DNA of 64,000 nt from Cryptomeria japonica (Eukaryota > Streptophyta > Pinopsida > Cupressales > Cupressaceae): NCBI RefSeq assembly GCF_030272615.1, contig NC_081414.1, positions 333,731,427 through 333,795,426 of the forward strand, in the 5' to 3' direction. The position numbers and the translations under genes were made by a program. Positions 41,422-55,620 of the stretch are shown here, piece after piece; position 1 is the stretch's first letter; each line of letters begins with the position of its first letter. A model generated the notes under the pieces. The model searched no databases. It saw only the letters and a list, made by a program, of their open reading frames with translations, and was not told the DNA's origin.

Positions 41422-42960
41422 AGTGCCGTGCTTTCTCATTTCGCAAAATCAGCTCAGAGCGGGAATCGGAACAAATATTCAGAACTTGCAAGGGCAGCTT
41501 CTGGTCTGGTCATGAGAGATTCGTTTTTCTGCTATCCTTGAGGTGATTTTTTGATGTCTGTGAATGGTTCTGGTTAGGTTTGGCTTGAATCGGACTGTGA
41601 ATAATATAATAGCTTTTGGTTATTGTGATTTTTCTGGATCTTGGATGCTCTGCGGTTTCAGTCTTGTGTCTAGAGTTGAAAAAGAAGTTTTTTTTTTTTT
41701 TGTTTTTTTTTTGCCATTGAAATTTACAGAAGACGTGACGAGTTTTTAAGGCGGAACGATACGGTAGACACTCAAGATTTTTCCGTAATAAATTATAAGG
41801 TAACTCAGTGCGTTTCTTTCGTTTTCTTGGATAGTACAGACTTTTGATATTATAGTTTTTTGGTTTTGCCTTTATGTGGAGCAATTTTCACGCCCTATTT
41901 CCTCATGAGTCGCCGCATCCATGAAAGCACGCGGTATTATAAAGAGTTGCAGACATTTCTGTGTAATTAAACATGTCTCACGTGAATTAGCAACCTTTGC
42001 GCCAAAGATCGCGTTTCTCACATCTCAAGAAGTGAAATAAATTTAAGAACGTCCATGATTTTAAGCGTGATTAGTTAGTTCTGCTCTTTGATTTTGGTTT
42101 TAGTTTCATTTATTATTTGGAGCTCTATTAATTGTGCCGTCAAGTTTGGATCGCCTGATGAGTTCGCTGATGCAGTGAATGTTGAATATGATTTTGGCGT
42201 TCCACTAGAAAATTAGTTAATGATATTTGAATCTTTTTGGTTTAAAATGCATTTACTCCTGTCAGATTAGGACGATAGTTAAGGAGGTTTGGAATCAGTT
42301 TCTGGTTAAATTATTCGGTTCAGTTTCTGGTTAAATTATTCGGTTCCGATGCTTTCTTTTCTGAGATAATCTGATTCGATGCTTTTACTCGGAAACTAGA
42401 AAGAAGCATCGCTGTCAGTTAAATTTTACATTCAAGCTCGGCTTCAATTCTTGATCCTAGCGATCTGATGTGCACATTAATGGTTTTGATATTTTTCAGG
42501 CCAGACTAAAAATATTTTTGTCTGACCTTTGGGCAGATTTTTAGAGCGGAAGCATAAGTAGAGGCGTGGGAGCTAAACGCGACACATGTCTGTACTGCTC
42601 CATTCGGACATGAAATTTGCAAGAACAAGTAACAGGTCTGCATATCTTTTTCTTTAAAGAATAACCTTGTAATGAAGACTTTGTAGCGTTTTAGGCCTTG
42701 ATAGATTTTTCTTGTATTTCTAAAAATGCTGCGAGATTTTTTTTTGACAGGAAAGCGCGTGAGAGAGACTAATTCATAGTCTCCGCCTCACAGCAATAGG
42801 TTAATACGGGCTGTCAGCCTAAGGATTTATTCAGGCTACAAGCTTTGGAACTTGTTCTTGAACTAGTACAGAAATAGACTAGTCAGGCAAGCTTTAATCC
42901 TCTTTTGAGAATCTGCTACAAGAAGGCATCCTGGCTAGTCTACTGGACTTGTTTGTTAAA

Positions 42961-45900
42961 ATGCAGCCGTCGTCATTGCTAGGCACCGCTGCCGGGCAGA
43001 GCATGAGCAGCGGTACAGCTTGTTTAAGCAGCAGCAGTCCAGTAGGTTTTCAAGACCAACAGCCAATGCAAATAACCAGCCAACAACAGCAACAGCAACA
43101 ACAGCAGCAGCAACAGCAACAACAGCAACAGCAACAACAGCAGCAGCATTTTCCTTCACAATTCGAACAACCGAACCAACCCCAGATGGATGATTTTATT
43201 GAGCAAATGTTCTCAATTCCCTCCTGGGCCGATGTTGGAAGTGGAAAAGCCCCATGGGAATACAATGGTGCCTCAGCCAACAATAACACTCAGAATAACC
43301 AGAAATTATTCACCATGTCGCTGCTGCCTAACGAGGATCATGCCAGGGAAAATCTTCAATTTTCATCATATGATGAATCCATCTTGGCTTCCAGGCTAAG
43401 GCAGCATCAACTGGGCGGCAATAATTCTGTCAGGCTTAATGAAACCAATACATCTCCTGGTCGATCCATGGTTTTGCAGCTGAGTACAGGAGATCCAACC
43501 CATCTTCTGGCTTCCATGGCCAATTCCTCCCGAGGTACCGCGGTGATGACGAGGTCGCCCAGCTCTGGAGGAAGCGATGGGGGAATGCTCCCTCTCCCGC
43601 TCAGCCTTGGCCAAGGAAAACAGGAGGAAATTGAAGCAACTTTCAAGTCTGCAAATAATGTAAGCAGCCCTCATCTTTTCTTGCAAAAGACACATAAATC
43701 ATAGGTCAGATCATTTAAATATTGAAACTAGAAGCGTTTTTTAGCATCAAAAAAATTTCCCATGATAAAATAAGACATTCAGGTTCAAAGTCTTGTTTTT
43801 ACTGTAACACCTTGAAAGTTTTGTGCTTGATATCATACAAAATTAAATTTTCTTTGCAAATGGTAAAACAGGCACGGGACTCGAACCCGGGATTGTTCGC
43901 ACCATTTGTAGGATCAACTCGGCCTGTTCGACCTGCAGCACCAAACTTCCATCCCCAGGTGCGAAATTTATTTCAGAATTTTAGAAAAGGATTTGCTACT
44001 GCAAGTAAAAATGAATTTCTCGCTTAGCTTTATTTTTCCCTCTTTTTTTATTTCAAAGCCCAAAATATTTAATAGAATTGGATTTCTGTAAATCATTGAA
44101 TGTTTGACGATTATTTTTTGTGTATGTTTTTCTTTAGCCCGGACAAGTGCCAATGCAAAGCTATGGTGGCATGCCTCAACATCAGCACCAACACCAGCAC
44201 CCACCTCCAAATGCAGTTGGAGCTACACCAGCTCGCCCTCGTGTAAGGGCACGGCGGGGTCAAGCTACCGATCCTCACAGTATTGCAGAACGAGTATGAT
44301 TTTACTTACTGTGTGTATATCTTTTGTACATATGTTTTGATATTGGAAGAGTTCTTTCGTGCCTACTACAGTTTTAATTCCTTTGATTTCTGTGACTTAA
44401 TTGTTTGCTTCTGGTTGCAGTTACGAAGGGAAAGAATAGCAGAAAGAATGAAGGCCCTGCAAGAGCTGGTTCCAAACTCCAATAAGGTTTTGTTATTTGG
44501 GGTTTCTTTCTGGGCCTTCTGCATATTCTTCTGGCATTTGGAATTTTCTATATTAATTAAACCCTTTTTCCTGCTGTGCAGACAGACAAGGCCTCGATGT
44601 TAGATGACATAATCGATTATGTAAAATTCCTTCAACTGCAAGTGAAGGTGGGTGCCTGAAACTCTGACTTGTTTATTTAATTAAATCCCATTTGAACTCA
44701 GATGAATTCAATTTGGAAATCAAAGAAACGTTAAGCCTTAAATTAAATTAGTGTTGTTCATCCCACTGCTACAAAAGTTCGCAGAACCTAGAGCAACAAG
44801 CACGTTGATCATGGCAATGTATTTAAAAAAAAAAAAATTAAATTAACATTTACTGGTTTGGTGGACAATTTGACAAAAAGTGAGCTATTCCCATCTTCAC
44901 GAACACACACAGAACGCTTATTCAAATCTTCCTGCCTTATTAAGCAACTATTACTTTAAATTTTGATGAAAAGTATTATTGTTACTTTAATTATAATTAT
45001 ATTTTTGGCTTTTCTTTCTGTTGTTCTGGAATCTCAGTTGACCTTTACTCTCATTTGCTATCCTTGAAAACCTCTTTTATGATCCAAACCAACCTGCTCC
45101 TACCGGTTGTTACTGTCACCAATGACATTCTTGCTAGAATAGCTTTCAACTGGATGCCTTTCAGCTTAATAAATTATCAGAAGCTTTTTTTGGTAGCTAA
45201 CAACTTCCCCATCGTACCGTCATCGACCATGCCAATTTATTTATTTTTGAACTAAACCAAAGAAAAATGTAACGGGTTGTATTTATCTAGAAATATCATG
45301 TGGTTGTTTAACCTTCTCTACTGTGCTTTATCTTTTGTCGGTCTCCTTTTCTCAGCTTTCAGACAGACTAAATATTCCATCTCAGTACAAACATGTAAGA
45401 AATCTCATGAAACGAAACTTTGACATGACAGTAAGAATCTCATGGTAGTTAACAGTTCAATTCACATGGACGAATCATTCAACCTGCGGTCCTGTAATCA
45501 TCCCATTATGTTTTATTGCTCTCAGAAACATGATACAAATTGTAGTACAACACCAATACATGCCCAACATCGATGGCACAACGTCATCCGTGCAAATCAT
45601 ACTGAAAAGGCCTGTACCCTTGACGGTGTATTTTGTCTATACTCGACTTTAGAGTTTCAAGACAAAGTTTGTATTCATACTATACTTTTGCACCATATTT
45701 GAAGTTCATATTTTAATTGTACCAGTTCACTATCTTACCAGTTCACTTAATTTAATAAGGTCTTACTCCATGGCTGCAGGTATTAAGCATGAGCAGGCTA
45801 GGAGGTGCAGGAGCAGTTGCTCCACTTGTAGCTGATATTCCCGCTGAGGTATTAAAATAAAATGGCTTTTGTCTCATCCCAACACATTAAAAGGTTAATA

Positions 45901-46832
45901 ATTAGATATATAACTCTTGGAAGTAGTGGAAATAAATCCTGACATGAATAGGTCTCTATCTACGTATTTTATTGAGGAAGAACCAACCTTCAACGTAAGG
46001 AAGGAGACCGGTAAAACAGACTATACCACTAGAGCACAAAAGAGTATTTTAAATGGCTTAGCTGCTATCTGTCTCAAAGCAATGGGGTTTCTTTCCCCAA
46101 AAAAAGACATTCTTAATTTGATACTGTTCCAAGGTTAACATGCTGTGTATACTCTTCAAATCTGTATGCAGTGTAGAGGGGTTCTGCCTTAATTGCTCCT
46201 ACGTGGGACACTGCAACATTGCATGCTTTTTGTCCTTTTTTTATCCTTGCATGTAGAATGCTAGTCTAGATTTTTCATGTAGCCATTTCAACTCGCTGGT
46301 CGTCAATATACTGGTTGCTTAAGGTCTTCCTTATAATGAATTGACTAATTTGATGTCTGTCATGCAGGGATCTAACAACCCACAAGTGGGAAGGACAAAT
46401 GGAAGCCAAAGCTCTTCACAAGATGGGCTGGCTTTGACGGAACGCCAAGTGGCAAAGCTAATGGAAGAAGACATGGGAACTGCCATGCAATACCTTCAGC
46501 AAAAAGGTCTATGTCTCATGCCCATATCATTAGCCAGTGCCATATCCAGCTCTGGTTCAAGGTCTCAGTCAGCTGTAACAAATCCTAGTTCACTTCAAGG
46601 ATTATTAGCATCCAATGCCTCAGAGAGGCAGCTTCTAGAACCTGCAAACTCAGCATTATCTGCTTCATCTATGAGCATTCAACCAGCCATCAGTTCACCA
46701 GGCAGTGGAATAACTGAAGCTGATAACAACAATGGTAAGAATGGAACAAGGAATCCCAAGGATTCAAGAGAAGCTAATTCCATTGCAAAATCTAATGGAA
46801 TAGGACCCAACCTTTCAAAGAAAGAGGAATAG
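42961..46832 (+). CDS. bHLH transcription factor, LRL (bHLH66/69/82) type, subfamily XI
   Basis: Seven exons all in phase 0: 42961-43659, 43872-43958, 44138-44293, 44421-44486, 44582-44647, 45780-45848 and 46368-46832; 535 residues, no internal stop. Residues about 41-62 are a run of 22 Gln. The bHLH domain spans exons 3-6: [20 protein letters not shown] (basic, with the His-Glu-Arg pattern for E-box DNA), a helix with [15 protein letters not shown], and a second helix [20 protein letters not shown]. It is followed by the family block [17 protein letters not shown]. Exon 7 has the subfamily tail [20 protein letters not shown] and [14 protein letters not shown]. Arabidopsis LRL proteins and Lotus RHL1 promote root-hair growth; UNE12 is a near relative and shares GAGAVAPL. 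The ATG at 42961 is the first in frame. Function in this plant is inferred from family only. Confidence 0.9.
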
Positions 46833-49472
46833 CTAACACCGCACCTCCCAAAGGAATGTGTACAATTATTCAATCAAATGTTTAGTTTGCATGAAATTGT
46901 TTAAGCATAGGAGAATAATATTCACATGCTTCAACAATTTCTATCAAATGGCCATTCTTAAAATCTGTTCTAAACTTGGGCTATATTTTGTTTTCCTATG
47001 ACGAAAAGTAAGTCTAAAAGTAAGTCTATTAAAATAAGGCATTCGCTCTATTTGGTGCCTTATTTACATAGACTTCTATATATAACAATTATGTATTGTT
47101 GACCCAAAGCCGTTTTTATTCACTAAATATGTTATATGGAAGATTACAAGCCATGACAAAACCCCTCCTTTGGATTGCCGTCTGAATCTCTTTGAGTGCC
47201 TAGTTGATAACTTTTTATTTTACTTTACAATTGTCCTTGTTGCTTGTTGACATTTACGTTTAGGCATGCTTAAACTTTATGTCAAAATTTTGTCAATCAC
47301 TTTCTTCATTTTCAATCTTCTCCCTTTTTTTTTAATATTTTCTCTTTTTTCTTAAGAAAAAGCTCTTTACAATCACATGCGTTTCTTGTTTTTTTGAATA
47401 AAGTATAATTTGGGTACACACAATTATTATAAATTTATCTGTATGACCTTTGAAAGATACCAAAGCATTATAACATTTGTCATTATTATCTCATTCAACA
47501 ACATTAGCCCTCTACCAAGAATCTTGTCTAGTAAAAGTAAAAGTATCACAGCTAAAAGGTAGCTGCTGCATGGAAGAAAGAGCTCAAATGTTTGGAAAAT
47601 GTTTGGAGGTCAACATTAATTCATATTCTATGCTAAGCTGAAGACTAAAAACATCTTGTTTTATTAGTTGAATATTATAAAAAGGCTTATCAATCACTAA
47701 TGAGCTAATTCATTTTCTATCTTAAAGTAGAGCCTAAGATCACTCTCTATATCAATAAAAAAAAATTATTTAAAAAAATCTAATCCATCACTAAATGAAT
47801 TACATACGTGCACGTATGCTTCACATCAGATTAGAATTCAAGGCCCACACGTGCGAAGCTTTAATCATCTAAAAACAATGTTGTAAAGTTAATATAGGTT
47901 TGTCTTACAGGCATGGCTGCCATGAACTCTCTTCTTTTTATCTCTCTACTATTTATACAACGTTGGATAGGGTGGAGATTTCATGTTCAATTTTCATTTT
48001 TAATATTTTACGTCTCTGTTAACATTCTTATTTTTTCTTGAGCTGTACAAAAAGTTGGTTCGTTTTGCTATTTTCTTAGCATTTCCATTCACAAGATCTC
48101 TATTTGAGAGTTGACGGTTGACATATGAAGAGTACTAATGATTTATAGTCCTTACAACGATCTCATGAATTTTTTTATTATAATTAGAAACAGTATCTTA
48201 TGATTGATATAAATATTCTGTAATTGATTGTTCATTATTGATATCTATTGAATTCTCATAGTAGTATTTTCACAGTTTATAAATATTTGTAGTTATTTAT
48301 ATACTTATTTTTCTTAAGTAATATACAGTGTTTAATCAATCAAATTATAAATATTTGTATTTATTTGTCATTCAATAATATTTATAAACAATGTTTCTTG
48401 TTTTCATTTATTTGTACATATTTTCTAATATAAAACATTAAGAAAGAAAAAAAACATATTTGAAATAATTATAAAATAAAAATTTAATTGAGCAATTATG
48501 ATTGAATACACTACTAAATTATATATATAACTTGTAGTTTATGAATATCTTAAAATTATTCAATAATTTTCTAAAAATTAAAAGAATTTCATTTAAGAAT
48601 TATAGGCATTTCTATTTTATATGACATGTTAAATGCATGATTTCTTTTTAAAACTTGAAAGAAAAAATGAATAATTATAAAGCATTTAATTGATATGCAT
48701 GTAACGAATGTTTGAATTCAAAATTTTAACACATTAAGAAATAATATATCAATGATAAATATATCTTCCCTTTATATCTTGTTTTTTATATAAATCTTTG
48801 AATAATTAGAAAAACTACAAAAGTAGACTAAAAAGATAATGTTATAAAATTATTCTTTTACACCTCTAAATAATATAAGAAATGTCAATAGGCCCTTGGT
48901 CTACTGGTGAAGTTGAATGGCTCTAAATGAGCACACCAAGGATCAAGTCTAGTTGGGTCAATATCATTTATAAACATTAATGATATTTTGCTTAATCACA
49001 AATACAATAAATCTATTTCTTCTAAATATTTTATTGAGTGTAGTCACTAGTAAATTAATAAGATTTTGGATTATTAATAAATTAATAAGATTTTTTTATC
49101 ACTTTAATAAAGATTCAATCCAAAAATTTAATTATTTATTATTTTTCTTTAGTATATAATATTTTTAATACTTATTTTGTTGGATATGAAACCCAGTTCA
49201 GTACTATGTTTTTCCCTCCAATAACTCTTGGTTGTTCACATTCTGAATAATGTTGATTATGTTTGTTTATGAATAATATATTGTCGTGCTTGAAGAATGG
49301 ATGTAGTCATTTGGTAAGCCACTATAAATCTAGTGTTTTATGTGTTGTTCATGATTTCTAAATCTCTATTTTTGTTTACAAATTCTTTTTATCTATTGTT
49401 ATTAATTTTAACATATCTAACACTTAGTTTTTTCTTTACGAATTTTATTCTTAGTTTTAAAGTTATTCTAAG
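46833..49472. other. 3' flank of the bHLH gene and AT-rich intergenic DNA
   Basis: The 3' untranslated region starts here; an AATAAA at about 47397 is one possible poly-A signal. The rest is AT-rich with no protein. A possible worn SINE lies at about 48890-48975. Confidence 0.5.
48890..48975 (+). repeat. Possible tRNA-derived SINE remnant
   Basis: CCCTTGGTCTACTGG resembles a pol III A box and, about 48 bases on, GGATCAAGTCTAG resembles a worn B box (GGTTCGANTCC). No tail or duplication was found. Confidence 0.3.
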
Positions 49473-50614
49473 TGTATACACCTAAAAATGGTCTAAAGAT
49501 AATTAATTAAAAGATCAATTATTTAATTAATCCCCCTTCCTAATTCAATTGAATTCATTAGCAATTAGATGAAATCCCTTTCATCTACTTATTAATAGAT
49601 CTAAGGATTTATTTAATAGGTTCATTTCAATAGTCCCCTTTGATTAATTAATCTGAATTAATTAATCCTCCCCCCATCTAATTCATTTCTTCCAATCCCC
49701 TAATTAATTAAAACAAATCAATTTATGAGTTGTTGAAATTTAATTAGCCTTTTCCTATCATTTGAATTTTTAAATTCAAATTACCCACATGCTTCCTAAC
49801 TTCTAACCACCTAACCTAACCATCCCCCTAACCTAACCCATTCCACCTAACCCTCCTAACCTCCTTATCTTAACCTCCTATGGTGTGGATATTCTCCCCT
49901 TGAGACACATGACACTTAGGCCACATGTCTCCTCCCTTAGACACGTGCCCTCTTATGAAAAAGGCTCCTTGACACTTGTCACCACATAGATGACAAGTGT
50001 CCCTCCCTCCAACCTCTTCTCCAACCTCCTCCAATTTCACCCTTGATATCTTCAGACTAAATCTTGACCATTGATTCTTGCCACCTCACCCCTGGCCTTG
50101 GAAATCCTATAAATATCCCCCATTTTGGAGCACAAAGAATCCCATCTCATATCAATTTAGGCATTGTTACTATAGGCATATCCATTCTAGCATATCATTT
50201 GAGAATTGTTATTATAGGCAATTGCATCTTAGATCTAGTTTAATTTGATCATTTTCTAGCATAATTGTTGAATCATGTAGCTTAATCAGTCTCTTTTCTA
50301 GCTTAATTGCATCATCGTCATAGCTTAATCATGCATATCATTAGCTTAATTAGACTCTTGGATCAATCTAGCATAATCAATTTCATCTAGCTTGCATATC
50401 ATCATCATTTCAAATCCTCTGTTTAGGTGTAGTCAAGTCACTGGGATTGTTTATCTAGATCTAAGAGAAAAACCATACTCCCATCTCTTAGGAGGTGATA
50501 GGTCGCTTTTTCATGGTTTATCTTTCATTTGCTTTTAATTTTCTAACCATGCTTGTAATGATCTATTGAGTGTTTGTGTTGCAGCTACAGGTAGCCTACT
50601 TCACACACATGACA
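49473..50614 (+). mobile_element. Complete gypsy LTR, 1142 bp
   Basis: It starts TGTATACACCTAAAAATG and ends CACACATGACA. TATAAATA at 50108-50115 marks the promoter. The upstream part is rich in TTAATTAA words; the part after the TATA box would be R/U5. The primer site follows three bases later, which fixes the right border. Confidence 0.8.
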
Positions 50615-50617
50615 TTT

Positions 50618-50635
50618 TGGCGCCCACCGTGGGGC
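50618..50635 (+). other. Gypsy primer-binding site, tRNA-Lys type
   Basis: TGGCGCCCACCGTGGGGC, three bases after the LTR, is complementary to the 3' end of plant tRNA-Lys(CUU) as I recall it, and is a common primer site of plant gypsy elements. Confidence 0.8.
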
Positions 50636-53632
50636 AGGATATCTAATTTCTTGGCCTCTCTCATAATCAAATCTTCAATCTCACGAGTTTCTGACCAGGT
50701 CTGTTTCAGAATCTCGTACGAGTACCTTTACTGTACCGTAGGAGTTTCTTTGTGCACTCGTATGGGTATGGGAGAATACTCGTATGAGCAGGTGAGAATA
50801 CTCGTATGAGCAGGTGAGAATACTCATACAAATTTTTGCTTCTGTGTTTTCAAAACAAATTGCATTTTAAGGTTTTCATGCTTCAATTTGGTTGTTACTA
50901 ATGCTAACCCTAGTCTATTTGTGAGTTTTCTAGCAGCCTAACTGGTTTTTGCAGGATGATTATCGAAGATTATGCTTGTCAAAGCTTCATTTCATCAAAA
51001 TAACATGACTATTAACGTATCTATTTTGCAGGTTGCCTAAAGGAGAACTTGAAACCAAACTTTGTGTCTTCTTTAAATTTTTTAGGCACACTTATTTTGC
51101 TAATGGTAAATGAACATCTTGTTAGCTATGTCTAAGAAGTTGTCTAAAAGGTAGGAGAGTATGCTCTTGTCCATTTGGACAATCAGAAATCCCGACCCTT
51201 GAAGCGCTTCTATGTTTGAGATTTGATTACCTTTAGTGGGCCTGTCAAAGTGGGAAAAAGTAATCACCTTGTGAGAACGACCCAAGTGAGTATAGCTAGA
51301 CCTAAGCTTTCCAACTCACTCTAAAAATTAGGCCTCTCGGGATTAAAGTCTTGAAGGATGGGATTATTTGAGTTTTCTCTTTTGAGATCTCTAATATCGT
51401 ACATTTAGTAGGCCTCACGATCTCAATCACACTTGCGTGACTAATTCTTGTTTCGATACCTTGTTGGGCTATAGGCCTCAATCACACTTGCACGACTGCA
51501 AGGGGTAATTTCAAACGGAAACCCTTACTACGAACCCTAAGATAGAAGCTACTTGATTCACCTCCGAAAGAGGGATAATCTTTGTGCAAGAGAGATAGTA
51601 ACTCTCCCAAGACACTTGCCATATCGTGCCCCCATTAACATTTGGAGTCGGATAATACGATGTTGAGAATCCATTGTGTGAGACTCAGTGGCCGTATTCT
51701 GATTAGCTATTGGGTGTGTACCTAAGTTTGCAAGCAAAGGTTTTCTCTCTCAGCCAAATTTCTTAGGATTTAACGTGTTGTGCTTGAGGTCACTTATCAT
51801 ATCACGTGTTTGTTGTGTCTTCATCACTGAAACAAAAAAATCAAACATCTAAAAACTGGAAAACATGATCAAAACATCAAACTTCATTGATAAAAAAACT
51901 GTCCAAATAAATTTTTTATCTCTGTTTTGTCCTCAGTCGTACGAGCTTTCTAGTTTGTCATACAGGAAATCTAGTTTATCGTCTGGTTCAGTGAGAATTG
52001 TCATATGAGTCAGTTTAGCAAAATCTTTTTTGTTATCTTTTGTCATTTGGTTCTATGGCAAGTGGCATATGAGTTTAGGCCTTTGTCATGCGAGATTCCT
52101 AGTTTATCATATGGTTCTATCTAAATTTTCGTCTGGGATTGCCTAAACTGTCGTACGAATTTTTGTCTCTGTCAGTCCAGAGCTGTCTTCTTGCATGTCT
52201 TTTTTAGATCTGTCATGTTTGCTTGGTCAATTTACAGTGAGCATAAACACCTTGGTAAAAGTACAAAGTTGTGTCACACTTTTATAAAGGAAATGGTCAA
52301 TGCTGATTCAACTTTTTAAATTAAATAAATTGAAAATTAAAAAATTATTTGAATTTAATTTTTTATAAAGCAAACACTATAATTTAGTTGCTGAAAAAAT
52401 GTTGAAATTGAAGTTACACAAGACACCACACTTTATTTAGTAAATTTTACCTTTTTTCTTGATTTTTTTTTTGTATATTGATAACTTGAAACTTTAGTGC
52501 ATTGATATATTTTTTACTATATTTTATAAATATATATTTTTCAATAAATTTGAAAAGTTGTGTGTGCTGAACTATAATTCTTTCCAATTCCCACCACCTT
52601 TTTTCTTAATTATTTATCCAAATTAGAAAAGAATTATATCATCTTGACATAGACTCTTTTCTCTACTGTATCAAATTTTTTTTTAAAAAATTCAATAAAT
52701 TTTAGTATTTTTCCTTGACAAGGTAATCAACCTTATATTTTAGTGCTGATGACCTACTTTTAATAAAAATAAAATATAAAAAATAAAAAATAAATAAAAT
52801 ATTAAAAGATATATATTTTTTAAAATTCACTTATAGATCTATAAAAGGGTATTTTTACATTTCAAAAAAAAAATTATTTATAAGAGTAGGAGTTGTTGAA
52901 ACATCGAGTTTTATTTTCTTTTTGTAATTAGACCAAAAGTAGTATAAAATATACATTTAGTAGACACTTCCAATTGGAAAAGTTGTGGCCCATATATAAC
53001 TTAGCTACAATGAATCTATATAGACCATATGTTTGACAAATAATACTTTTTAGTTAGAATTACTTAAATTCACTTGTGCTGATAACTTAGCCTGAAATGT
53101 GACATAGTTTTGTGCTTTTACCCACCTGATATTTGTCATTCTATGCTTAGATTGTCTTCTTGGTTCACTTGATCAAGTTATCTCCTGCCAAATCGTATTC
53201 TAAAACTAGACACCTCTAAGATTTTCAAGTATTCACCTTCAACAAGTTCAAGATCTAAACATCTCAAAGTGCAATATCACCCTCTTTGATAAAATGATCA
53301 CTCAAACATAGTTTCTCATCAGGATCTATCATCCTCTATCACAAAACTACAATGTTTGGTCAGGATAACCTTGTCCCACATCGTAGGATATATCATTCCT
53401 ATTGGACTTGGTTTTATCAAAATCATCATCATTGCACTCCAAAATCGAAGATCGAAAAACTTGCAAACTTTCAAACACTTGAATTATCTTTTCGTGTCAC
53501 ATCACTCTATCATATCTACATTGGCAATTGATTACTTATTGAAACAACTTTTAGATAATCGAATCCTTGCACAATATCCAACACACGTGTATGCTCGTTT
53601 TAACTAGAGCATAGAGACATAAAATCACAAAA
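50636..53632 (+). other. Long untranslated leader of the gypsy element
   Basis: No protein is recognised in 3 kb. Near 50771-50822 GAGAATACTCGTATGAGCAG is repeated in tandem two and a half times. Related CGTACGAG and GTCATATGAG words recur at 51940-52180. Spacing between the primer site and gag matches the minus-strand relative. Confidence 0.55.
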
Positions 53633-55616
53633 ATGGAAATCAAAACACTTGAAATAACTAAAGATTATAGGAACATGGAACACAAAAATGAAATACAAAA
53701 AGAAGGGGAAATAACAGAACAACATCTTAGAGAAATCAAACAAGATCCAAAATTTGATAAATTTATGACAAAAATATTGGAGGGAGAAAAAGAAAAATAC
53801 TTCCTAATGTTAGCAAAATCTGGTGATACACTCCCCCAATATTTTGATGTGAGAAAATTAGGACAAAAGAGACCTTTTCCATGATAACGAATGACACGAG
53901 GATATTTTTGGTCACAAAAATGACGATGCATAAATTCTTGATAACACAAGAACTAACGAGGAAACTTTCGTTCCCAAATAGGATGATGTAGAAATTATCA
54001 ACCATGTCAATTCTAATGAGGACACAAGAAAGAGTCAGGATGATACAAGAAGAGATCAAGATCATACTAGAACACACACTCATGGTTATACAAGAACAAA
54101 TCATGTTGATAATCCTATCAGAGATCTGACACAACAAATACAAACGTTGCAAACACAGATTCAAGATATGCAAAAAGGAACTGTTAGAAGATACTCGCTT
54201 CAATAAATTTGTCCTTACCCATTCCATATAAATCTAAACATGATACCATTTCCTACATGTTGTGAAACTCCGCGATACGATAAATATAATGGAAGCACTG
54301 ATCTCCAAGATCATATACGAGAATTTTGCATGATGGGTATGGAGTTTGCACATGAGGATACATACCTAGTGAGATTATTTCCAAAGAGCTTAAGTGGACT
54401 AGCCATGGAATGGTTCTCCAAAATTCCACCTGGAATTAGATCATTCGCAGAATTGGTGGATAAGTTTGTTTCACAATACTATTACAACATTCAACATGAG
54501 GTCACAATGCTAGACTTATATAATACTAAATAAAAGAGTGGAGAACCTTTCATGACATTTCTACAGAGATGAAGACAGTTAACTTTATGATATCCTCGAA
54601 CGATGCCAAAATACAAGAAAATAGACATATTCATTGACAACCTAAATGGACAAATGAGCTATCATCTAAAAATGCAATGCCATCAAAATTTTGAAAAGAT
54701 GATTGAGAATGGTATCAGAATGGAAGAAGCTATGGTAAAGAAGGGTGAGTTGAAGTTATACAAAGAAGGAGTTAATCCTTCTAACAACAATGTTAGCAAT
54801 AATAACAATGATAAGCCTAAATTTTGGAATAGAAATCGAAATGTCATCAACAATGAGATAGTGGATAACAACAATGTAAAACCAAAATAACCAGTTTTCA
54901 ATTTATCCACTCACTCAACGACAGCTCAACAAAACAACAATCACCAAAAATCAACTTTCAACAATTTCTTTCGAAGGAAATTTACAAGCATTGGTGAACC
55001 ACTTGGGTCAGCACTAAAGACGCTTCTCACAAACAAATTGATTACTTTGTCAGAAGGAAGAAACTATGAACCTCAAGTGAAACCCTCTTGGTGGAATGAA
55101 AACCATTATTGCGATTTCCATCAAAACAAGGGACACCACATGGATAATTGTCAGAGGTTGAAACATGCCATCCAAGATTTGATTGATAATGGAGTTATAA
55201 TTGTGGATGGACATATGACAAACAAATCTCATACAAATTTTAAAGCTTCGCTTCCAAACTATGAGAAGGGTGAATCATCAGCAACACATAATGGTAAGGG
55301 TAAAGCAAAGGTAAACTTCACTCATACATATGATAATGTGGTAAATGTGATTGTAGTTAAACAAAAACAACATCAAGAACCTGATCATGCTATCACAAGA
55401 AGCAAAGCTAAATTTGTTTTGCCGGGTCTTACCACTAACATGTCACCCACTACAAAACAATACAGTCTAGTGGATCAATTACAGAAAATGCCCACCCAAA
55501 TATCCATCTTAAAACTTTTAAAGCTTTCGCCTGCACACAAAGAAATTCTTGAACGAGCATTAGTAGATACAACAGTGTCTAAGGATCTTGATATAGATCA
55601 ATTTTAAACCATGGTG
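53633..55616 (+). pseudogene. Gypsy gag, several stops
   Basis: The N-terminal part is at 53633-53884. The Retrotrans_gag core is at 54240-54600, with STDLQDHIREF, YLVRLFPKSLSGLAMEWF and FVSQYY. The Asn-rich middle is near 54780. The zinc knuckle CDFHQNKGHHMDNC lies at about 55110, followed by IQDLIDNGVIIVDG. Stops interrupt it at about 54206, 54531, 54570, 54888 and 55605. It would form the virus-like particle that packages the element's RNA. Confidence 0.75.
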
Positions 55617-55620
55617 GGAG

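Noticed and set aside
43868-43890. Minus-strand GGTTCGAGTCC, a perfect pol III B box, suggesting a tRNA or SINE
   Set aside because: It lies in exon 2 of the bHLH gene, which is in phase with both neighbouring exons. No A box or cloverleaf surrounds it.
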